From Boswellia sacra (Eukaryota > Streptophyta > Magnoliopsida > Sapindales > Burseraceae), in the NCBI GenBank assembly GCA_013180625.2, contig SNVD02009596.1:248001-312000 (forward strand): DNA of 64,000 bases, in the 5' to 3' direction. The notes under the pieces were generated by a model. It searched no databases and was not told where the DNA came from. It saw only the letters and a list, made by a program, of their open reading frames with translations. Both the position numbers and the translations under genes were made by a program. Shown piece after piece: positions 23,901 to 37,364 of this stretch. Numbering within the stretch: the first letter of the stretch is position 1; each line of letters opens with the position of its first letter.

Positions 23901-25014
23901 TTATTGTAAAATATTATATAATCATATTACAAAAGAATAGGTAACTAAAGATAGTCCCTAGAGCTAATAATATAAATCATGTAGCATTTTCACCCTTAAA
24001 AGGACTTTTGGTTTGGACGGCCGTGATCTAATCTTTTGTGCATCGATCTTCGGGTGTCGATGGATTATTATTTTTGTTTTCTGAAAAAATAAAAGTAATC
24101 CTAATAAAGCATTTCGCTGCTCCTAGAACATGTCTATTGATAATAGAAATTTTTTATTTTCTTTAATTCGGTGAGAAGAAAAGAAACATCCATCTTGAGT
24201 AGTGTTCATTTCTTTCCACCTCATGTCGTACTTGAACACGACCAAAATTTCTTTAAATTTGGATTCTTTCAAGGAGGTCTGATAAATTCTATACACTCGT
24301 TAATACGACACGAATTTATTTGATAAAAACGTATTTTGAATTTAATATTATCGGATCAAATCGTTAACGGATTAACATGTTAAAACTTATTTGATATTGA
24401 ACCGTATTTGGGCTTATCATATAAAAATCGTTTAATATAATATAGTAAATTTATTTATGATAAATAATAGAATATAAAAAAATATAACAAATACTAATTT
24501 ATAACTATGTTTAACCTAATTAAAATTATTTTAATATAATTATTTCATCTTTTTCTTAGGCGTGTATGAGTAATGATATTTTGATGGGAACTACAAAGAA
24601 GAAACTTATAAAATATCTTATTTGATCTTTAGAAATCATTTAATCATTGGATATTATCGATTATTTATCTTAAATATACTTTAGATGGATCTTTAAATAA
24701 TGTTGGATATAATTTTTTTATATTTTTATATTATATTAAATTTAAATATTTTAATATACTTCAAAATATTTTTGTTAGATTTTAAATTTATATGCTATTG
24801 ATTATATTAAATATTTAAAATTTATATTAATCTTATTATATATATTATTATCTAACTTAAAAATAAAAAATAAATTAAATAGATTGAATTTCAAAAATAG
24901 ATTAAATTAACAATTAAATTTAAATTTTAAATTTTATATCTAATAAATTAATAAATAAATTTAAATTTATAAAATTTAATATAATACGAATATAAAATAT
25001 CGCAAAATCATCGT
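20951..25014. other. AT-rich gene desert
   Basis: No coding region was recognised. It includes a pyrimidine run at about 21510-21610 and poly-T runs near 22245 and 23275. Part of 22030-22300 is distantly similar to 30560-30720 (shared GACCCACT and AGAAACC-type blocks), suggesting an old dispersed repeat. Confidence 0.5.
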
Positions 25015-25019
25015 AAGAC

Positions 25020-25247
25020 TGTTGTATTAAAGAGTACTTTAAGAAATAAAAGAAGAGAATTGAGAACTGGTAACATAGTTTATTGAAGGCAGAAAGCTGG
25101 CTTTATATAGCCATACAAGGCAACTGAAAGAGAAATAAAAGGAGTCAAAGACTCAACAAACTTTGGAACTATCTTAGACAGCTAAGTATCCCACAACGGG
25201 ATTTTATTAACTAAACTACCTAAAAACAGGCCACTAAAAGCTCAACA
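25020..25247 (-). repeat. 3' LTR of the copia element
   Basis: 228 bp beginning TGTTGTATTA and ending CTCAACA on the plus strand. It differs from the right LTR at 12 positions by eye, and at every one this copy has G or C where the other has A or T. Confidence 0.93.
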
Positions 25248-25280
25248 AATCCTCCCTTAAACTGAAATGTCTTCAAACAT

Positions 25281-28200
25281 TCAGTTTATATCAGACTCTG
25301 GACACACACCCATAAGCTTTCTCAGCTTGAAAAATTGTTCTAACTTGAGAGGTTTGGTCATTATATCAGCTAGTTGATTCTGTGAATCACAATGCACCAA
25401 CTTGACACTGCCTGACTTGGTTAATTCTCGAAGAAAGTGAAACCGTACATCAATATGTTTGCTGCGACCATGCATCACTGGATTTCTTGAAAGTTTGATT
25501 GCAGAACTGGTATCACAGAAAATGGTAGTCAATTGATCATGCTTCTGGTCCAAAAATGACAGCACCCTTTTTAGCCACACTGCTTGGCATGCACATGATG
25601 CTGCAGCAATGAACTCAGCCTCTGTGGTGGAGAGACTAACCACTGGTTGCTTCTTCGAAGACCATGAAATTGCACCTGAGCTCAATAAAAATGTATAACC
25701 TGAAGTACTCTTTCTATCTTCAAGATCTCCAGCATAGTCACTGTCAGTAAACGTAACAAGTCCATCAATTCCTCCCTTCCTGTGGTAGATTCCGAACTCG
25801 GTGGTGCCCTTCAAATATCTTAAAACCCGTTTCACCAATTGCAAATGTAGCTCTGTAGGATTTTCCAAGTATCTACTTGCAAGACTTACTGCATACATCA
25901 TGTCTGGTCTTGTTGCAGTAAGGTACATAAGACTGCCAACAATTTGCTTATAGTAGGTCTTATCCACCTTGACTCCACTTTCATCCTTGGAAGGCTTAAA
26001 CCCAGGAACTATTGGATTCTGAACAGAATTACTCATCTCCATTCCAAAACGCTTCAGCACCTCTGATGCATATTTACTTTGACTAATAAAAATGCCATCA
26101 GTTTTTTGCAAAACCTCCAGACCAAGAAAATACCTCATTCTCCCAAGATCAGTCATGTCAAACTCATTTTTCATTGAGTTTCTAAACTCCATTATCAAAA
26201 GCTCATCATTTCCAGAAACAATGAGATCATCAACATATAAACTAACTACAACCATTTTCTTATCTTGCCTTTTTATGAACAGGGTATGTTCATATTCACA
26301 TTTCTTAAACCCCTCTTTGCTGAAGTAGGCATCTATTCGGCTGTACTAGGCACGTGGAGCTTGCTTAAGCCCATAAAGTGCCTTCTTCAGTTTATACACT
26401 TTCCCTTCACTTCCCTGCTGAACATAACCCTTTGGCTGCTCCACATAAACATTTTCAGTTAGTTCACCATGCAGGAAAGCCGATTTGACATCTAGCTGAT
26501 ATATATTCCGTCCTCTTTATGCTGCAAATGCCACGACTAGCCGTATTGTTTCCATCCGAGCTACTGGTGTAAAAACTTCAGTATAATCTACTCCATACTG
26601 CTGAGAATACCCCTTCACAACAAGTCTGGCCTTATGTTTATCCACCTCTCCAATCTCATTGAACTTGGTCTTATAAACCCATTTTACCCATTTTACTCCT
26701 ACTGTCTTCTCTCCTTCTAGTAATTTTGTCAGTTCCCATGTGTCATTCTTCTATATTGCTTCAATTTCTGCATCCATTGCTTTCTTCCATTTTTCACTTT
26801 TAACAGCCTCTTCAAAATGAATAGGATCAACAGCAACAATAGACATCACCATGTAAGCTTCGTTGTCTTCCTTTGAAAACCCTTCTCCTGTCTCATAATC
26901 TCTCATCCAGTTCGGTGGCACCCTTCTTCTTCCTTCATCTACATTAACAACAACATCAGAAGATGAATCCGAAACATTTTCTACGTTTGCTTCAGATTCT
27001 CCTTCCTCTTCAAGTTCATCAACTTCAGCCATCTCACTGTCTTCATCTCCCCATTCTAAATCACAATGTACCGTCTTTTCATATTTTTTATCCCAATCCC
27101 ATGCCTTATCTTCTTCAAACACAACATCCCTACTTATTATAATCCTTTTAGAAATTCGATCATAAAGTCTATAAGCTTTCGACTCATCACTAACCCCTAA
27201 TAGTACACAACTCATGCTCTTATCATCTAGTTTTGTTCTTTTTTGATCTGAAACATGAACATGAGAAATACAACCGAAAACACGAAAATACTTAACTAAG
27301 GGTTTTGCTCCACTCCATGCTTCCTCTGGAGTTTTATTTCTGACAGCAAGAGTCAGCTTCGGTTCAAGACATGCACTGTCCAATTGACTGCTTCAGGCCA
27401 GAAGGTCTATGGAATCTTTTTTGCAGAAAGCATGCTGCGTACCATATTCATAATGGTTCTATTTTTGCGTTCTGCTACTCCATTTTGTTGTGGAGTGTAT
27501 GCTGCTGTCAACTGTCTTTGAATGCCATTGTCATCACAGAACTTTGTGAATTCAAGTGATTTGAATTCTCCTCCTCGATCAGTTTGTAAACATTTAAGAG
27601 CTAAATCTTTCTCAACATGAACTTTAAAAGTTTTAAAGACAACAAAGGTATCTGCCTTTTCAGCTAAAAAATAAACCCACACTTTTCTACTAAAGTCATC
27701 AATGAAAGTAATCATATACCTCTTCCCACTATTTGAAGCAGGTTTGATTGGTCCACAAATATCAGCATGGATTAACTGCAGGATTTGTGTCGCTCTCCAG
27801 GTGCTTTTCTTTGGAAATGGTGCCCTCTGCTGCTTTCCGATCATACAATCTTCACACAGTTGCAATGAGGACTTGAATTCTGGCAAGCCATTCACCATGT
27901 TCTTTTGTTGAAGCGTTTTCAGACCATTATAACTCAAGTGTCCATATCTGCAGTGCCAAAGTTTAGCCTTCTCTTCTGTGGTTATGCTGAAACATGCAGG
28001 TATTGTTGTTGAAACATCGATCTTGAACATCCGGTTTGAAGCCATTCTTGTATCCATGATCAGTCCTTTCTCAGAATGATATACTCTACATCTATCATGC
28101 TGAAACAAGATAGCTAGACCCTTTTCTTGCAGCTGCCCAATGCTAAGCAAATTGTTCTTCAATTCAGGGACGTAAAACACTCCTGTGACAGTCTGCACCA

Positions 28201-29224
28201 TCCCATTCACTTGGAATCTTATATTCCCCTTTCCAGTTACTGCCAAGCTAGTATTGTTACCCAACTTCACTGTATCTTCAAACTTTTCATCAAAATTGAT
28301 GAAGTCTTCCTTCTTTCCACACATGTGATTGCTGCATCCTGAATCAAAGAACCATGTGTCGTCTTTGTTGCCATCCTTTGTATCCACATACGCCATCAAC
28401 AACATTTTTTCATGAGTCTCAGCATAATTTGCCTCTTTGCTTGAACATTCCCATTGAAAATGTCCTAGCCTATGACATTTGTAGCATTCTACTGTGGCTT
28501 TATCAAAGCTCTGCCTGCCTCTCCCCCTTCCTCTGCCTCTGTAGCTACCTCGACCTCGACCTCTCGCACCAGATTGTTCCCCAGAAGAAATCTTTAAGGC
28601 ATGAGTTTCTTCAACTAAAGAATTTACATTAAGGCGCTGCTCATGCACCAGTAAACTGCTCTGCAACTCATCAATAGTTAAAATGCTCGTGTCCTTCGCT
28701 TCTTCAATAGCACACACAACGTAATTAAATTTGGTGGTCATTGATCTCAAAATTTTTGAGACCACTTCAGCATCTGTCTTCTTCTCACCATTTGCTTTCA
28801 TCTTGTTAACTATTGTAAAAGTACGAGCAAAATATTCATTGACAGATTCACCACTCTTCATTTCCAGAATTTCAAACTCTCTGCGAAGAGCTTGAAGGTG
28901 CGAGTTCTTCACCCTTGTTGCCCCTTGAAACTTCTGTCTCATAGAATCCCAGATGCTTTTTGAACTATCTTTGTTAAGGATCGTTTCAAGGATTGTACGA
29001 TCTAATGCTTGAAATAGATAGTTCTTTGCCTTCAAATCTTTCAGCTTTGCTTCCTCCATGTGCTTCCTTGCTGCCTCTGTTTCTGCTGCTGCAGGAACCC
29101 CTTTCTCCACTATAACCCAATATTCTTTGGATCGCAGAAAATTCTCCATGAGCATTGCCCAATGGTCATAGTGGCCGTCAAATCTTGGAACAGCTGGTTG
29201 GACAAAGGAGCATTCTGTTGCCAT
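25281..29224 (-). pseudogene. Copia gag-pol polyprotein, interrupted
   Basis: The gag start is ATG 29224. Gag residues 1-240 are followed by a CCHC knuckle (C247-x2-C-x4-H-x4-C260) after an RG-rich linker, and protease DSG at 293-295. Integrase follows with an H-x4-H...C-x2-C zinc site, HADICGP, TDRGGEF and QQNGVAERKNR. A TAG at 27407-27409 and a one-base deletion near 27365 shift the frame. The frame then runs to TAG 26751, TAA 26517, TAG 26346, and finally to RT with YVDD and RNase H with TDSDYAGD, ending at 25281. Intact copia proteins are single ORFs of about 1300-1400 residues, so this copy is dead. Confidence 0.93.
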
Positions 29225-29300
29225 TTCTCAATTTCTGTATCTCGTATAGAGCTGCTGCTGCTATCTAAATCAGACCTCGTGCGAAGGCTCTGATACCAAA

Positions 29301-29528
29301 TATTGTATTAAAGAGTACTTTAAGAAATAAAAGAAGAGAATTGAGAACTGATAATATAGTTTATTGAAGGTAGAAAACTGGCTTTATATAGCCATACAAG
29401 ACAACTGAAAGAAAAATAAAAGGAGTCAAAGACTCAACAAACTTTAAAACTATCTTAGACAGCTAAGTATCCTATAACGGGATTTTATTAACTAAACTAC
29501 CTAAAAACAGGTCACTAAAAGCTCAACA
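29301..29528 (-). repeat. 5' LTR of the copia element
   Basis: 228 bp, same length as the left LTR. It begins TATTGTATTA, so the canonical terminal TG has become TA. It is followed by the AAGAC target duplication. Confidence 0.93.
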
Positions 29529-29649
29529 AAGACAAACTGACAGGCCTACTTTCAAATCAAATTTACTGTATTACATAAATAATAATGCCGTTTGGACAGC
29601 TCATTTATGTCTTGTCTGCTCAGTCCTCTATTATAGTTCATGGAGTGAA

Positions 29650-30217
29650 GTCACGACTAGGGGTGGCAATTTGCCCCGCCGGGTCCGGGGCCCCGGTTTG
29701 CCCCGGACAAATGGGGCGGGGCAAGACCCGCCCCAAAACTGTTTTGGGGCGGGTCTGGGGCAAAAGAATTCTGCCCCGGTAGGGGCGGGTCAGGGTCCGG
29801 GTCTAACACTTAGCCCCGTTCGACCCGCCCCGCCCCGCACAGTATAAGGGTATATATGATAAAAAATAAACTATTGGGACTTAAATGATATTATTAGGGG
29901 TGATTGTAACACGTTTGAATATATTAGAGGGTTGACAGTAAGTAAAATAATATGCTAAAAATTAGAGGTTGTAAATGTTATAGGGGGTTGATTGCAAAAA
30001 ATAAAAATATTATAGGGGGTTAATTACAAAAATATAAATGTTTAGGGGCGGGACGGGGCGGGTCTAATTTGTTCAAAACTTTTTTGACCCGTCCCGCCCC
30101 GCCCCGCTCCGCAACGGGGCAATGAGACGGGGCGGGGCAAAAAAAATTTGAACGAGACGGAGTTGGATACCGGCCACCCCGAACCCGCCCCACCCCATTG
30201 TCATCCCTAGTCACGAC
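29650..30217. mobile_element. Non-autonomous hAT-type element, 552 bp
   Basis: The element spans 29658-30209. Left end TAGGGGTGGCAATTTGCCCC; complement of the right end TAGGGATGACAATGGGGTGG. A perfect 8-bp target duplication GTCACGAC flanks it (29650-29657, 30210-30217), diagnostic of hAT-like insertion. G/C-rich subterminal arrays lie at both ends, with an AT-rich middle containing repeated AGGGGGTTGATT/AATTA units. No ORF of note. It is the short form of the family represented at 8586-9883, and its perfect duplication suggests it is the younger insertion. Confidence 0.92.
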
Positions 30218-32436
30218 AACGAAAAGCGCGCAACGCGCAACACGTTTACGGCCACGCAGCTGGGCTTTTAGTACGATGCTTCCCCTCTAGTCTTTTTTTT
30301 GTTGATACGTCAAAGTCATTGCAGATGAGAAAGATGCATAGATGTCAATTATTGTTCATTTCTCTCGTCCTCGTCAGTTAATTTTGTCGTCTCTTATCAC
30401 CGGGTCTTGTCCAAGAAGTAGTGGCAGACATGGCATGTGGTTCCAGTTACTTTCTTTCCAAAAGCAATGAAAAAAGAAAGAGGTTGTAACATCTATCATT
30501 CATATAATTGCTTTTGAGTTAGATTGTCGTGACTTACGAACTTGGGTATCTACTTGAAGAATTCCAAATGTAAAACATCTATATTGACCCACTGAGACCC
30601 TAGAAGCGAACAGGGGGACACGTGGCTCTGCCCTTACCTGCAGTAATTTTTTATTGATTTCTAGTGATATTACGTTGAATAGAATCTTCGCTTTAGATTA
30701 TGGTTACGAGAAACAATACAAATGATAATTATGTTGCTTCTTAATATCAAAAAGCAAAGATGTTTAAATATCATTTAAGTCATCAACGATATTATTAACA
30801 CATTGACTAAAATTTACAAAAAAAATTAAAAAAAAAGTCATAGATTTTTTAAAATATACCACGTCAGAAAATTTGCTTAATTAATATTAAAACATAGTAA
30901 TTAAACTACCGAATGCCCCCTTAAGTAAATTTCCAGTTCTACCACTGTCCTACCAGCACTTTATTCATAACGTTACAGTATTAATTATTTTATTTTAGCT
31001 TTTTGTTTGATCTACCTAACATCTTTTTCTAGCCCTTCAATCTTCATTCTCACTTGCTTTTTCAAACACTTTCCAGTCATACATTTCGCGCAAGAATCTG
31101 AGCATACAAGCCAATCTGGTGATTTGCATATCCAGGATAACATCGATCATCTAAAACGGTATGCTTGCTGATGATCTTTCTTTCAACTTTAATATGTACT
31201 TTTGGTACTCCCCATTTTTCCATTTGAGAAAGAAAAGTAGTAGATAATCAAATAATCACTGAGATTCTTTGGTCATGTTTTGATCTGCCTTGCTTTGTGT
31301 TACTTTTTATTTGCAGTACTTTACTTCTCTTATCTAATAATATGGTCTTGTGTTGGTCCATACAAGTACAGCTAGTAGTCAAGTGAAGTTTTTTGTAGTT
31401 TTTGATTGAAGACATAAATCCACAATATAGGTGACATAAATTTTGCGAATATTAATTGAACATCTGAAGATATAAGCTTAAGGTTAGGTGTCGTTTTTAG
31501 GATAAGCTTATCCCGTCTGGGTACATATGATTCACTTCGTTTTCTTGCTTCTTTTACACTTATTTTCTATAAAATTATTATCTTTATACTTGCAATTATT
31601 TCTTTTCATTCAAGTTGCTCTTCTAATAATTAAGAAACAAACATAAAATAGAAGGTCAAGGACAGGAAAAAGATTGAATTGGATGATGGTACTCGCTCCT
31701 CGCTCCACCTAGCGAAGTTCTTTGATGTTTCAATTCATGTCATGTTTCTGTGAGGAACAGTGCTGAAAGTGAAGTTTTCAACAGTTTGGGGATTTATCAT
31801 CTTACACTTACGGAAACTTTTTTTCAGCGTTTCACTTCACCCTAAAATGAGATGATTCATCATCAACTTTCAATTACATTAGTTTTTCAGATGCAATATT
31901 TTTCCATTTAAAAACAATAACAGTGCTTTATAAGAGTGAAGTAGCAGACCCCTAGAGAAATACTAGTCTGGAAAGCAAAATAACTATTCATATATAAAGT
32001 CCAAGAATTAATGCAAGCCAACCAAAAAGGGGGCCCAAAACCCTTGATAATCAATATTAAGGGGTTAAAATTTGAGATACCAATGAGAAAGGACTGATAG
32101 ATCATCGTCGGGTAGTGATGGGGGCGTTGATGAGCAACATGTAATTGTTTTTCAAAAAAAAAAAAGTAAAAATGAGATGAGCTAAGCAAATTAAGGTTAC
32201 AAAATTTCATTTCCATTATGCCTTGACGAAAGTTTTAAGCTAAGCTGATCACTACCTTAGTACTTGCTCTGTACGCCAAAGAAGAGATCAGTTTAAATTC
32301 TAACATAATCCAATTAAATAGAAAGCACAAAAAATAAGGTAGTTACTCTAGTGATTCTGAAAAGTACCACAGGAACTTAATCAGACCAGCAATCCTTCCC
32401 GGATGTTTAATAGAGAAGAAAGATGTATTCTGAAAG
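30218..32436. other. Intergenic; possible 5' leader exon near 31000
   Basis: No protein gene was recognised. A pyrimidine-rich stretch at about 31030-31160 ends at a GTATGC donor-like site and could be a non-coding first exon, which is weak. 31420-31500 is repeated at 36893-36970 (CAATATAGGTGACATAA, AAGCTTA/AGGGTTAGGTGTC), linking this region to the array that follows. Confidence 0.4.
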
Positions 32437-33062
32437 CAGGGACGGAGCGGAGCCACAAAGTGACGAGTGGGGGCAATTAGTTTGCGAAATTTCTTATAAT
32501 CCCTTCAAGTTTGTATTTAACACAATAAACCCTTTTTATATTTTAGATGATTTAAATTTATAATCTATCTTATAATTACTTTTATTTTTAATAACTTCAA
32601 CAATAGTTATCTATATTAGCTATTAAACCTTAATATATAGATAATTAATATCAAAATATATTTTTAATTCATAAGGCCCCGCATCAATTTTATTAATTTG
32701 TTAAACATTCAAGTTAAGAATTAAATTATAATACCTAACCTTCTATCAAGTTTTTCTTTATACTATATTTTACAAAAATACTTATAATTAAAAAAATATA
32801 TTTTCTAAACAAAGAGCCTATATATCAAATATTTTACAAAGATTTTTATTGATATTAATTGAACCCTACAAATAAATATAAAACTGCTTCCGAACTACTA
32901 CTTTTTATAGTTCATAAATGTTTTCTCTGTTGGGCTCTTAATTGTACAATCTTTTCAATATAAGAAAATATACAAATCTAATAATGAATATGATTTTTTT
33001 ATGAATAATTTTCTAACATTTCAATTTGCCCCCATTTAAGCATATGGCTGGCTCTGTCACTG
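32437..33062. mobile_element. Candidate non-autonomous hAT-like element, 626 bp
   Basis: Left end CAGGGACGGAGC and the complement of the right end CAGTGACAGAGC match at 10 of 12 positions, and CAGGG-CGGAGC is a common plant hAT terminus. The next bases inward (GGGGGCAATT on the left; GGGGGCAAATTG as complement on the right) also pair. CTGAAAG occurs at both borders, but a clean 8-bp target duplication cannot be set, so the assignment is tentative. The interior is AT-rich with no ORF. Confidence 0.6.
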
Positions 33063-35156
33063 AAAGAGTACTCATTGACTGAAGTCAAAAGAGATACCAA
33101 AAATTTTGAATTTGTCCCAAAGAATTGTTCTTTTACCCTCAAAGATTTTGCTATTTCATTCTTGCTATATAATCTAGAGAAGAGCTGAAACTAAACACTT
33201 GCAAAGAACCTCGATAATCACTACAGACTCTGAAATTTCTTAATCTGCATAACTTGAATTGTATTGATTTTTCCAAGCACTACAGTCCACAAAAAGACTT
33301 GAATAATTTTGGGGGGAAATTGTAGTCTTCAGATCATATGTTAAATTGATTGAATTGTTCAATGTGGTTGTCTCCATTTAATTTCCTAGAACAGGATCTA
33401 AGAGTGAAAGAAACGCTTAATTGGTTCAAGTACTTTCCAAACTATATCTCTTACCTGCAGGTAGCATTAATATTCTTAACACTTGGGCAATTGTCTGATT
33501 TTGATCCTCTGGTGATATATGTTCTGATCAGCTGTATGTTGTTTGTCCATCTGCAGTTTGTTACTGTCTCGAAGACTGTAGTGTAGGGAAGTTCTGTGCG
33601 GTGATTGAAGATATCATTCAAACGAAGAAGCTGTATGGCAAGCTATTTTTTGTTCTTTGGACAAATATGATAATAATAATATTAATTAATTAATTAGAAC
33701 TTATAACTAATACCAGTAATTATTTGATGCCAAAGTTTGAGGTTGATACATATATAATATCTCAATTTATTTAAAGGGATATATAGATGACAGCTTGCTA
33801 CGTGACTTCAGCTTTTCCTTTGTCTAAATTATTGAATTAGATATTGATTATTATATGGTTCTTTTAAACAATATCTTTTTACCATAGAACCAATTTTTTG
33901 GATTGGCTGTTTTATATTGTTCATTTTCAGCTTCTCTCAAAATCATTTGTGGCAGTTGCGATCTACTGAACTTCTCAGTGGTTATTTAAGCTATCACCTC
34001 TATAGAAGAGTAAGGAAAATTAATTAAGTTATAATAATAATAATAATTAATTCTTCAATTTTTTTTTGAATAATGAATATAATATCCTCCAATTTGATCA
34101 TTATTATTTATGATATTTGAACTTCATTATTTAAATTTACTAGTATTTCATCCTTGTATTTAATTAATTTGTAGGCCACATATGTTCGTCCTTCCACTTT
34201 AAATTTGTTTTAATTTTTTTTTTCTTAAGAAATTTAGAAAGGGAAATTTGCAGATGCTGTGAGAAGCTGTTAGGAGTACCTCTTTTTTCTTTTTATTTTT
34301 TTTTTTTAAATATCAATGGATGATTGGACCGATCCTTTGATAATATTTTGATAGTAATAGGCTATTTTGTTATTTTTTGTTTGCAGTATATTACTTGTCT
34401 TAGAATTGTATAGCGGCATTTGGTGTCGTATTTCTATGAGGGTTAGTGAAGTTTTCTGCAGTACCCAAAGGCATTTCTTTCCAAAAGAAGGTGCAATAAA
34501 TTACTTGTCTTATTTGCTATATAAGTATTGAGGCGGGTTTGTTTGGGCCTTTCTATTGAGTAAAAGAGATTTATATTTTATGTCAAAAACTTTTTAAAAT
34601 TTTTTTTTTTGGTGTTGTTCGACTACCATCGGAGAAAAGCTTTTGGATGCTTAAAAAAACTGTTTTATTTCTACTAGAAGAAGCCTAAAATTGAGGTAAC
34701 TGGGAAAAACTCTTTTTGAGTTTTTTTAAAGTTTTAAAATATCAAAAGTACTCTCAGTTAATTTTATATATTTTACTTTAATCTTTCCTTGTGCAAAACT
34801 CTATTTTGATAATTTAATTATAATAAGTACTTTCACATTTGTCTTATTAGATAATCAATAACTTTTTAATAAAAGCGCTATTTTAAAAGCTCTACTTTAA
34901 TAAGCTCCATATGTAGAAGCAGAAACATACTAGCCCTTAATGTATATTGTCTCAATTTCAAAAAGGTTGCATTGCATGTCAATTTTTAGAAGTAAGGAAT
35001 CATTATTATCCTTTTATAAATCTGGCATAATCTTGCAAAAAGATATCTGTCCTTTACGAACATTGTAAGTTTATTATACACATCTTCAACCTTATGGGAT
35101 TAGCTTATATGTTATAAAGGTTAAAGTCATAGAGTGATAAAGTGATTTTCAAGTTA

Positions 35157-35766
35157 CATCCTCCATTAAAGGTATATGTGGCCACTTTCCATCTTTAGTT
35201 TTTGAATTAAACTTTTTTCTTATTTTTTCCATACTATATATGTTAATCATCCAACTTTCAATTTTTCAATTTCTCTTTTGGTTTTCTTTCATTTAACAGA
35301 GAAAACCTATTTATTAACACTTGTTTCTGGCAACACTGATCGGTTATTAATTTGGATGCGTCATTCCTGAAGTTTTGATTCAATAATTTTTTTTATTGTT
35401 TCTTTGCGGCTTGTCACAAAATTTTGCGTGGCGATTATTATCTTGTGAAGCATCCTCCATTAAAGGTATATGTGGCTGCTTTGCATCTTTAAATTTTGTC
35501 ATTGAATTTAGTTTTTGAATTAAACTTTATTCTTATTTTTTCTATACTATATATGTTAATCATTCAAATTTCAATTTTTCAATTTCTCTTTGGTTTTCTT
35601 TCATTTAATGGAGAAAAACCTATTTATTAACACTAATTGTTTCTGACAACACTGATAAGTTATTAATTTGGATGCGTCATTTCCGAAGTTTTGATTCAAT
35701 AGTTTTTTTTATTGTTTCTTTGCAGCTTGTCTCAAAATTTTGCGTGGCGATTGTTATCTTGTGAAG
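35157..35766. repeat. ~300-bp tandem duplication within the module array
   Basis: CATCCTCCATTAAAGGTATA starts both copies (35157 and 35451), and the order of blocks through TTTCTTTGC-GCTTGTC is the same. The junction replaces the second half of the exon-like core in the first copy, so the duplication broke one module. Confidence 0.85.
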
Positions 35767-36251
35767 TTCTAAGTTCTAGTCACTGTAACTATCTTCTTAC
35801 ATAGGAAGGTAAGGGAAATTAAGTTAATTTATCCTAATAAAAATTAATTTTTCAATTTGGCTACAGTGTTTCTGCCAATATAATGAGAAATTTTATTAAA
35901 AGAAAATGCTTGTAGAACTGTTATCGCATTAATTTTGGCCTAGAAATTGATTTTGTTGCTGGGATTTGATTAGAAATTATATAAACATAGTGTTACTTGC
36001 TAAGAACATGAAATTCATATTAAGAATATATCCGCAAAGGAATGTTGAATGAAAATAATATTATGAGCATTTTTAAGACGTAGAACTAAATTCAATTTCT
36101 GTTAAATTTCCCCCTTCTATTTTTTTTTTCAGTCTTAATTCCTTTTGAAAAAAAAAATTCACTCCGCCCCTTTCCATGAAAAATAATTTTGGCTGAATAA
36201 TATAATGTGTACGGTTATTTAAAAGATTTTCATATATTTATTTTATAGATT

Positions 36252-36890
36252 AATTCTTTTATCTTACCATTTAGATTCGTCATGGCATTTCACACTTTTG
36301 GTTTCCTATAGGATGTGTTTGATGCACTGTATAAGATTGTAGTATTAGATGAGATGAGATAACAAGCGATAAGTGTTATACTGTTTTTGTTGAAATATTA
36401 GACTGGATAGACTTATATATCATAATTTAGAAGAAACTCAAATATATAATTAATCAATTTCAATTCTTAAATAAAACATTAAATACATTCTTTTTCTATG
36501 TTCTGGTTATCTTCCAATCAATATCTTTTCACACACACTCTCACGCAACAAATCTAATGAAATTGTCAAATTCCATTTTCTTCTCCATTTGCAAGCTTTT
36601 GATTGGCTATTTTGTTTTTGTTCATTTGTAGCTTGTCTCCTGATCTATTGGCTCTCAGCGGTTATTTAAGCTAACTCTTCACATAAAAGGGTAAGGGAAA
36701 TTACATTATCCTAATACTAAGTGCTTCTTCAATTTTGTTGTTTTGGTGAGTAAATACATCTCTTAGGAATATTGAAAAAAGCTTCTACCAAACAAACACA
36801 CAGAGTAAACTTTTATTACATTTTTAAATAGATATACTATGAGTGAAGCTATTTGTATTTAAAATATTGTTTTTACACCCATTATTGTAG
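36252..36890 (+). repeat. Long direct repeat, copy 1 (partner 41188-41820)
   Basis: About 640 bp nearly identical to 41188-41820, running from TCTTTTATCTT-CCATTTAGATTC to ACACCCATTATTGTA and including one exon-like module (36632-36690). The copies lie 4.9 kb apart in direct orientation. Confidence 0.85.
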
Positions 36891-37320
36891 GTATACACAA
36901 TATAGGTGACATAATTTTGCAAATATTAATTGGAGATTTGAAGATACAAGCTTAGGGTTAGGTGTCTTTTTTTTTTTTTCCTTCTTTTGATACTTATTTT
37001 CATATTATATAATTAATCATTTTACAATGCTCTAACAGTAGTAGACTATCTCGTTATTGTTTAATTGCACTATATTACTTGTCTCAGAATTTTATGGCGG
37101 CATTTGGTGTCATATTTCTGTAAGGGTTAGTCAAGCACTTCTTTGTAGTGCCTAAAGAATTATACTTCTTTCTAAGAGAACGTATATAATAGGTGATAGA
37201 GGATCCTATCTAATTAATTCAAATAAATTACTCGCCTTATATGCAGAACATTTATATTGTCTCCTCGGCTTTTACGGCACATGTCTAACACTTGTAGAAA
37301 TAAGGAAATTATTATTATTA

Positions 37321-37321
37321 T

Positions 37322-37364
<43 letters not shown>
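37321..37364. repeat. (TC)n(TA)n microsatellite
   Basis: A compound CT and TA dinucleotide run with no gene context. Confidence 0.85.

Larger units (their letters stand above)
25015..29533 (-). mobile_element. Ty1/copia LTR retrotransposon, complete but defective
   Basis: The element spans 25020-29528 with 228-bp LTRs at both ends and a perfect 5-bp target duplication AAGAC (25015-25019, 29529-29533). It reads on the minus strand: the 5' LTR is on the right, followed by a primer-binding site TGGTATCAGAGC (complement at 29287-29298) that fits plant initiator tRNA-Met, and a purine tract AAGGGAGGA abuts the left LTR. Domain order GAG-PR-INT-RT-RNase H identifies Ty1/copia. The polyprotein has four in-frame stops and a frameshift, so the copy is not autonomous now. 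Confidence 0.95.

Noticed and set aside
31030..31160. Possible first exon of a gene spanning the module array
   Set aside because: Only a pyrimidine-rich leader and a GTATGC site; too little to call a gene.
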